DNA from: Prionace glauca
Lineage: Eukaryota; Chordata; Chondrichthyes; Carcharhiniformes; Carcharhinidae
Assembly: GCA_037974335.1 (NCBI GenBank)
Contig: CM075758.1
Span: 19,757,723 to 19,821,722 of the forward strand
DNA length: 64,000 bases
Direction: 5' to 3'
Shown here one piece after another: positions 58,101 to 64,000 of this stretch. The notes under the pieces were generated by a model. The model was not told the DNA's origin, made no database searches, and worked only from the letters and a program-made list of their open reading frames with translations. A program made the translations under genes and the position numbers. Positions within the stretch are counted from its first letter, which is position 1. The number at the start of each line of letters is the position of its first letter.

Positions 58101-58139
58101 CACAGCGTTTGAGAAAGCGGGTGGACAGCGACAAAAAAC
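58101..58139 (+). other. 23-RSS of copy K
   Basis: CACAGCG, spacer 58108-58130 (23 bp), nonamer ACAAAAAAC (one extra A in the run). The flank continues AGGTTGATAAAACC without insertion. Confidence 0.9.
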
Positions 58140-58709
58140 CCTCCAGGTTGATAAAACCGCCTGCCCCGGATTCATTGGCAAGACGCGAAGGTGGCAGCAA
58201 TGGATTGTGTGAGATTCTGAGACCCGATCCTCTGACCCTACACTTCCTCCTGAGCGGGGAAACACCTCTCAGCATTTCCCATGTCACGCCCCTTGAAAAT
58301 CTAATATGTTTCCACCAGGTCGCTTCTCATTCTCCGAATTCCAGTGAGTAAAGTCCCAACCCGCTAACCTTTCTTTATGACACAGTCCCCTCCATACTGG
58401 GGATAATTCCAGTCAACCTTCACTGATCTTATTGAATGATGGGGCAGGCTCGAAGGGCTGGATGGCCTACTCCTCTCTCCTATCCCTTATGTTCTCACTG
58501 TTCTTATGTTCTGAACTGTCACCAGTCAAATTATATCGATTCTTAAATCAGGAGACAAACATTGTTCACATTTATTCCAGATGTGGGCTCCCCAGTCAAC
58601 GTCCAATTGCAGCCAGCCTTCCTCACTCTTATCATCCAGCTCCTTTGAAATAAGGATCAATATTCAAATCACCTTCCCGATTGCCCTGTGCTGCTGCGTT
58701 TGGTGCAAA

Positions 58710-59054
58710 TAGAACATAGAACATTACAGCGCAGAACAGGCCCTTCGGCCCACGATGTTGCGCCGACCAGTTACAAAACAATGACCCACTAGCCGAAACC
58801 AATCCCCTTTTCGTCCATAAACCTATCCACAGATCTCTTAAATGCCCCCAAACTAGGCGCATTTTCAACTGCAGCTGGCAGGGCATTCCAGTCCCTCACC
58901 ACCCTCTGGGTAAAGAACCTACCCCTGACATCTGTCCTATAACTACCCCCCCTTAATTTAAAGTCGTGCCCCCTCGTGCTAGCTTTCTCCATCCTAGGAA
59001 AAAGGCTATCACTATCTACCCTGACTAAACCTCTAATCATCTTATATGTTTCAG
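58710..59054 (-). mobile_element. CR1-B LINE 3' fragment
   Basis: Counterpart of 19904-20248, at the same position between V1 and V2. Confidence 0.88.
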
Positions 59055-59127
59055 TATACCAAAATGTACCACATATCCCTTCATGTTGCAGCTTTCCAGA
59101 GTTTTTGCTCCCCCATTGAGACAACAC

Positions 59128-59190
59128 ATTGTTCTTTTGATTCGATTTGACTTATTATTGTGATATGTATTAACACACAGTGTTTCCCGA

Positions 59191-59258
<68 letters not shown>

Positions 59259-59700
59259 TTGTTCTATTGATTTATTATTGTCACATGTATTAACTCACAG
59301 TGTTTCGTGCGCTCTGTAGAGATCAAATGTATCGTTCATAGAGAAGGAAATGAGAGGGTGCAGAATGTGGTGCTGCAGCCACAGTTAGGGGGTCGGGAAA
59401 GATCAACTTCATGTGAGGTGGGTCCATTCAGAAGTCTGATGGCAGCTGCGAAGAAGCTGCTCTTGAGTCGGTTAGTCGGTGACCACAGACTTTTGTATCT
59501 ATTTTCCAGAAGGCAAAAAAAAAGTGGGAGAGAGAATGTCCGGGGTGCCTCGTGGGGGGGCGTGGGGTGGGGGGGGGGGTCCTTAATTATCCCGGCGGCT
59601 TTGCCGAGGAGGCGGGAAGTGTAGATAGAGTCAATGGATGGGAGGCTGGTCTGTTGAACCTTCCAACATGCAAACCTTTCCGGATAACTGTGGTCTGAGT
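59128..59700 (-). mobile_element. L2-like LINE 3' fragment with CA microsatellite
   Basis: Counterpart of 20318-20860. The CA run at about 59192-59258 is some 65 bp, much longer than in module 2, with one AAACA interruption. Confidence 0.68.
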
Positions 59701-60752
59701 GAATTGTGGACCAAGGGTTGGGGTGAATGACTTTCCTCCCTAACCTGCCACACGTCTGAAGAGGATTTCAATGAACGTTTTGCGATGACAAGAACTGATA
59801 AATAAAATGGAAGTGTGAATAATAACGGAGGCGAGTTGCGTTGTTTCCAACACCCGAGCGGTTCAGATTAATTTTCCTCATTGTCCGCACAGAAATCCGC
59901 ACAAATTCTGTGCCCACAGGTACCTGGGATCCGGGGGACAATCCAGGCTCTGTTATTCCATCAATATCGACTGGATACCGTCGCGGCTCCCCTGCCTCCT
60001 CGGGGAAAATGTCAGGCAAACACAGTCAGCAGACCCCTCACACGGCGGGTGGGGATTAACCATCGATGGTTTTCCCAGTTGTCGCTAAACTGGGAGAGAA
60101 TTCGCTCCTACATCTGAGCCTGGAATGCTGCAGAACTAAAGTTGACCACTGAGGGAGCATTTCTGGGAGTGTTTGGAATATAACAACCCGATTAGACTCA
60201 ATTCCTGCCATTTCTAATCTTGCTCTCGGCAGGATTTATTTCCGCGGCAAATATTTTAACATTATTCTTCCTTTTTCCCCCTGGGGGAAATGGGCCGTTT
60301 TGTGATCGGCCTCCCGCCCGCTACATTACCCCCGCCCCACGTCTGAAAGAGCAAGTCAGAGGCCCAGAACTGTGCAGATTCCAACTCCCTTCCACATTCC
60401 GTAAAGCCAGTGCCCAGAGTTCGGGGTAAAAGTCAGGAGCCATGGGAAATACTCTCCAAATGTCTGGGTGAGTCCAGGTTGAGCGGCTCACAGGGGAATT
60501 GACAGTATCCAGGATAAACAGCACACCACTTACACCAGCTTCAGAACATATCTCACCCACACAGATGCCCGGTGTCAGCGCTGTGAACCTTCCATCAAAC
60601 ACACTGAGAAATGTACTACATTTACATGACTGTACCGAGAAAATCCATGATCTCCAGAGCCCCCACACCTCTGTGGTATCAGATATACGGGAACGCCGCC
60701 ACCTGAAAAACCCATTGAAGTCACACATTATTCTGACTTGGAACCAGGACAT
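59701..60752. other. V1-V2 intergenic DNA
   Basis: Counterpart of 20861-21892; nothing recognised as a gene. Confidence 0.55.
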
Positions 60753-61055
60753 AGTGATGGCCCCATGGTTGGCGCTGCTGCTCCACAGCGCCAAGGAGTC
60801 GGGTTTAGTTCCCATCTTGGGACACTGTCTGTGCACAGTCCGGACATTCTCCTCGTGTCTGCACGGGTTTCCTCCGGGCGCTCCGGTTTCCTCCAGCAGC
60901 CCCAAAGGCGCGCTGATCAGATACACTGGCCGTGCTAAAATTCTCCCTCAGTGTACCCCAGCAGACACTGGGCACCAGGGGATTTTCATTGTAATTCAAT
61001 TGCAGTGTTAATATAAGCCCACTCGTGACACTGATAAATAAACTGATAAATATAT
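60753..61055 (+). mobile_element. old V-SINE with TGACACTGATAAATAA tail
   Basis: Counterpart of 21893-22195, sharing the atypical L2-like tail. Confidence 0.7.
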
Positions 61056-62036
61056 CGCCATCCCTCAATTTTCACGAGTTGAAAATAAGGGAACTCGATT
61101 CCTAACAGCAATGTGGGTGTACCTACACCACCTGAGCGCAGAGTATCAGGGAGCCGGAACACCAGTCTCTGATTTGCTCAGGCAACTTCCGGACCCTGAC
61201 CTTCAATCCCACTCACTTGCCCTCTCAACCCTCAGAGAAAACACAATCTCCTCGATCGCCCTCAGCCATGCGTCTCCAGTTGGTTATATTTGTTCTTCCA
61301 GTTCTGGCCGCAGGTACGTTCACCTTGACCGATTGTCAATGACCTGCCCACCCCCCTCCCCCCCCCCCCCCCCGTTCCAGACGGAAAACTGACTTGCTGA
61401 ACGGCATGCTCTTGTCATTTCATATACCGGTATGATAATGGGAGATGTAGACGGGACAATATCTAACCCAATTCAATATCATCAGCACATAGTCGTCTCA
61501 AAAAGCGCTGAATACTTCAGTTGCTCTCACATTTGTTGATGGTTGATGTTCACAATTTAATTGACCCCCCCCCCCCCCCTCCCCAGAATTGGGTTGTGTT
61601 TTTTACACGGTTAATCCGCTTCTGGCTCGCTGACAGGACCAGATGGATGGGAACGGGTCACTGATCCAGGCTGCGGACATTGAGAGATTGTTTGATGCCC
61701 CGTTGGGTTGTTCACCACCCCCCCCCCAACACTTTGAAACGAGAGTGAAGATGGGTCAAAAACCACATGGTTCTTGTAACTGTCCTCTGCTTTTATTCAG
61801 AAGGTCTGCTGGCGGACGAGATACACCAGTGACCGCCTTCGACCACAGTGGGAGTGGGACAGAAGGCCCAGCTCAATTGTTATCGGAATGACACTGTGCG
61901 TCCTAACATGCTCTGGTATCGCCACATTCCCGGACAAGGAATCAAGCTGATCGGGATGAGGTACACAGAGAACGAATCTTAATATCAGGAGAGCTTCCAA
62001 AGCGGATTTGAGAACACAAACTCAGTGGGCAGTAGA

Positions 62037-63632
62037 ACATATAACATAGAACATAGAACATTACAGCACAGACAGACCCATCGGCCCTCGAGTTGCGCCG
62101 ATCACATCAACCCCACCAATCTATAGACCTATCTATAACCCCCAATCCCATTAAACCCCATATACTCATCCAGAAGTCTTTTAAAAGACCCCAGCGAGTT
62201 CGCCTCCACCACTGATGACGGCAGCCGATTCCATTCACTCACCACCCTCTGAGTGAAAAACGTACCCCTAACATCACCTCTGTACTTCCCTCCCTGCACC
62301 TTAAATCTGTTTTTTTGTTTGGAGGTATTTATTGACCATTTCATGTAACTGAATTCTTCACATCACAGTTTGCCATAGACACAAAAAATGAGACAGCATT
62401 GTAAGCAGCACAGCTGGAAACATCAAATTAATCACCCAATGCTTGATCACCGAGTCTGCACCATCAGTAACTCCCACTAGGTTGTGCTAACCCAGTTTTC
62501 CATCTCTTGTCCCATATCTGTGAATGTTGTGATGTTGTGAGCGCTCATCCAAATGTTTTTGAAAGATTGGAAGGTTTAGGAGAGAGGTTCAGGGCAGAGA
62601 TTACTGCTACAAGGCCCAGATTGTAATAACTGAGAGAGGTCTAAGGCAGAGATTACTGATACAAGGCCCAGATTGTAATAACTGAGAGAGGTTTAGGGCA
62701 GAGATTACTGCTACAAGGCCAGATAGTAATAACTGAGAGAGGTTTAGGGCAAAGATTACTGATACAAGGTCCAGACTGTAATAACTGAGGGATGTTTAGG
62801 GCGGAGATAAATGACATAAGGCAGATTGTAATAAGAGAGGTTAAGGGCAGAGATTACTGCTACGAGGCCCAGATTGTAATAACTGAGGGATGTTTCGGGC
62901 AGAGATTACTGATACAAGGTCCAGACTGTAATAACTGAGGGATGTTTACGGCGGAGATAAATGACATAAGGCAGATTGTAATAAGAGAGGTTAAGGGCAG
63001 AGATTACTGCTACAAGGCCCAGATTGTAATCACTGAGGGATGTTTAGGGCAGAGATTACTGATACAAGGCCCAGACTGTAATCACTGAGAGAGGTCTAGG
63101 GCAGAGATTAATTATACAAGGCCCAGATTGTAATAACTGAGAGAGGTTTAGGGCATAGATTACCGCTACTAGGCTAGATTGTAATAACTGAGAGAGGTTT
63201 AGGGCAAAGATTACTGATACAAGGCCCAGATTATAATAACTGAGGGATGATTAGGGCAGAGATTACTGATACAAGGTCCAGATTGTAATAACTGAGGGAT
63301 GGTTAGGGCAGAGATTACTGCTACAAGGACCAGATTGTAATAACTGAGAGAGGTTTAGGGCAAAGATTACTGATACAAGGCCCAGATTGTAATAACTGAG
63401 GGATGTTTAGGGCAGAGATAACTGATACAAGGTCCAGATTGTAATAACTGAGGGATGTTTAGGGCAGAGATTACTGATACAAGGTCCAGATTGTAATAAC
63501 TGAGGGATGTTTAGGGCGGAGATTACTGATACAAGGCCCAGACTGTAATAACTGAGGGATGTTTAGGGCAGAGATTACTAATACAAGGTCCAGATTGTAA
63601 TAACTGAGGGAAGTTTAGGGCGGAGATAAATG
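62037..63632 (-). mobile_element. composite insertion in V2-b: CR1-A tail + unknown DNA + minisatellite
   Basis: Left part 62037-62310 is a CR1-A 3' end on the minus strand (TTCTATG-type tail at the left, residues SEWNRLPSSVVEA). It then passes at TTAAATCTG into about 260 bp of unrecognised sequence (62311-62570) and a minisatellite (62571-63630). The short word CAGTA stands at both outer borders. Confidence 0.75.
62571..63630. repeat. minisatellite, 52-bp unit, about 20 copies
   Basis: Unit of the type GAGAGAGGTTTAGGGCAGAG followed by ATTACTGATACAAGGCCCAG and ATTGTAATAACT. Units alternate between GAGAGAGG and GAGGGATG starts, and two shorter variants (ATAAATGACATAAGGCAGAT) occur as a repeated block near 62800 and 62950, which shows that groups of units were duplicated together. 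Confidence 0.93.
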
Positions 63633-63713
63633 ACAGTAAGATGTCCACCCTCGAGATCCGAACCGTTAACCTTGTGGACACGGCGGTGTACTACTGCGCT
63701 GCTAGCGATGGTG

Positions 63714-63753
63714 CACAGTGACATACACTAAACAGAGACCCCGAACAAAAACT
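63714..63753 (+). other. RSS of V2 copy b, 24-bp spacer
   Basis: CACAGTG, spacer 63721-63744 (24 bp), nonamer ACAAAAACT (8 of 9 consensus). The better nonamer here supports reading the V2 spacer as 24 bp. Confidence 0.85.
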
Positions 63754-63950
63754 TCCCTCAAGTCACACCGGGTTCCTCGACCTGCCCAAAACCCTTCGCT
63801 GCGATTGAACGTCCGCTCGTGTTGGCTTTGAAACAGGTTTCTCACGGGGTGGGGGGGGGGGGGGGCGAGGACATAAACAATTAGTTACTATCGATCCAGG
63901 AAATGAGGGATTCAAGTGAGCAAGCAAATTGGGTCACAGCAAACCAGCAT

Positions 63951-64000
63951 AGAACCCTTCAGTGCAGAAACAGGCCCTTCGGCCCATCGAGTCTGCACCG
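63951..64000 (-). mobile_element. V-SINE 3' end, cut by window edge
   Basis: Begins with TAGAACCCTTCAGTGCAGAA and AGGCCCTTCGGCCCATCGAG in plus orientation, the inverted tail of the V-SINE. Confidence 0.85.

Larger units (their letters stand above)
61268..63713 (+). pseudogene. TCR V2 segment, copy b, broken
   Basis: Leader exon 61268-61313 (MRLQLVIFVLPVLAA, donor GTACGT); intron of 487 bp; V exon starts at 61801. The codon for the early Cys (TGT in copy a) is TGA at 61830-61832, a second stop TAA stands at 61980-61982 (EPQ in copy a), and FR3 is split by an insertion from about 62037 to 63632. The exon resumes at 63633 (SKMSTLEIR region) and ends with YYCAASDG before the RSS. It cannot encode a V domain. 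Confidence 0.9.
56626..63950 (+). repeat. V module 10: ancestral-type V1-V2 pair (copies K and V2-b)
   Basis: V1 copy K (57213-58100), no RSS-adjacent LINE, CR1-B 58710-59054 (-), L2-like fragment with long CA repeat 59128-59700 (-), unique DNA, old V-SINE 60753-61055, then V2 copy b (61268-63713) carrying a 1.6 kb insertion. It is collinear with module 2. Confidence 0.88.

Noticed and set aside
57788-58351. 187-codon V1 frame of copy K as a germline-joined receptor gene
   Set aside because: The extension runs straight through a standard 23-RSS into flank; there is no J-like motif (FGxG) in it.
62571-63630. CRISPR-like array
   Set aside because: Units are contiguous without unique spacers and the genome is vertebrate; it is a minisatellite.

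Overview
This window looks like cartilaginous-fish (shark or ray) nuclear DNA. The evidence is the company it keeps: tRNA-derived SINEs carrying the vertebrate V-domain, several CR1-like LINE subfamilies whose 3' ends read GGCCGAAGGGCCTG followed by TTCTATG or TTCTTATG tails, an L2-like LINE tail, a Penelope-type GIY-YIG remnant, and antigen-receptor V gene segments with 23-bp-class recombination signals. The species cannot be named from the sequence.

Layout. 1-10.1 kb is flanking DNA: a Penelope-like fragment, a nearly full-length but decayed CR1-like LINE (minus strand, 2.2-6.9 kb) with SINEs inserted in it, and the large second exon of a GPR139-like G-protein coupled receptor (7383-8290, plus strand). 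From 10.1 kb to the end the window is a T-cell-receptor V cluster, most likely TRB, in one orientation. It holds one 5'-truncated V1 segment, ten V1 segments with both leader exon and V exon (eight open, two with a stop), and two segments of a second family, V2 (one open, one broken by stops and a 1.6 kb insertion). No D, J or C segment was recognised, so the partners must lie outside the window.

The V1 segments sit in tandem modules of about 3.8 kb. Each derived module repeats the same order: V1 promoter, leader, intron, V exon, 23-RSS; a CR1 3' fragment 7 bp past the RSS; a second CR1 fragment; an L2-like tail; a decayed V-SINE; a short strip related to the V2 downstream flank; another CR1 fragment (in three modules with a fresh SINE inside); an orphan block of about 170 bp; and a final CR1 fragment. 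Two modules (V1 at 19.0 kb and at 57.8 kb) lack the RSS-adjacent LINE, are followed by a V2 segment, and share about 4.7 kb with each other; they look like the ancestral V1-V2 pair. The LINE-bearing, V2-less modules look like later copies of one progenitor. Variations include a 1.9 kb internal duplication (14-17.8 kb), a module that lost its V1 (43.1-45.2 kb) and a young 2.8 kb CR1 insertion (27.0-29.85 kb).

The V1 exons are nearly identical outside a short CDR1 window, where they differ mostly by amino-acid changes. All carry an extra cysteine in the germline start of CDR3, and all share the heptamer CACAGCG. Upstream of the leader is an ETS/CRE composite that in one copy matches the TRBV promoter decamer exactly. 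A 100-N assembly gap lies at 12056-12155.
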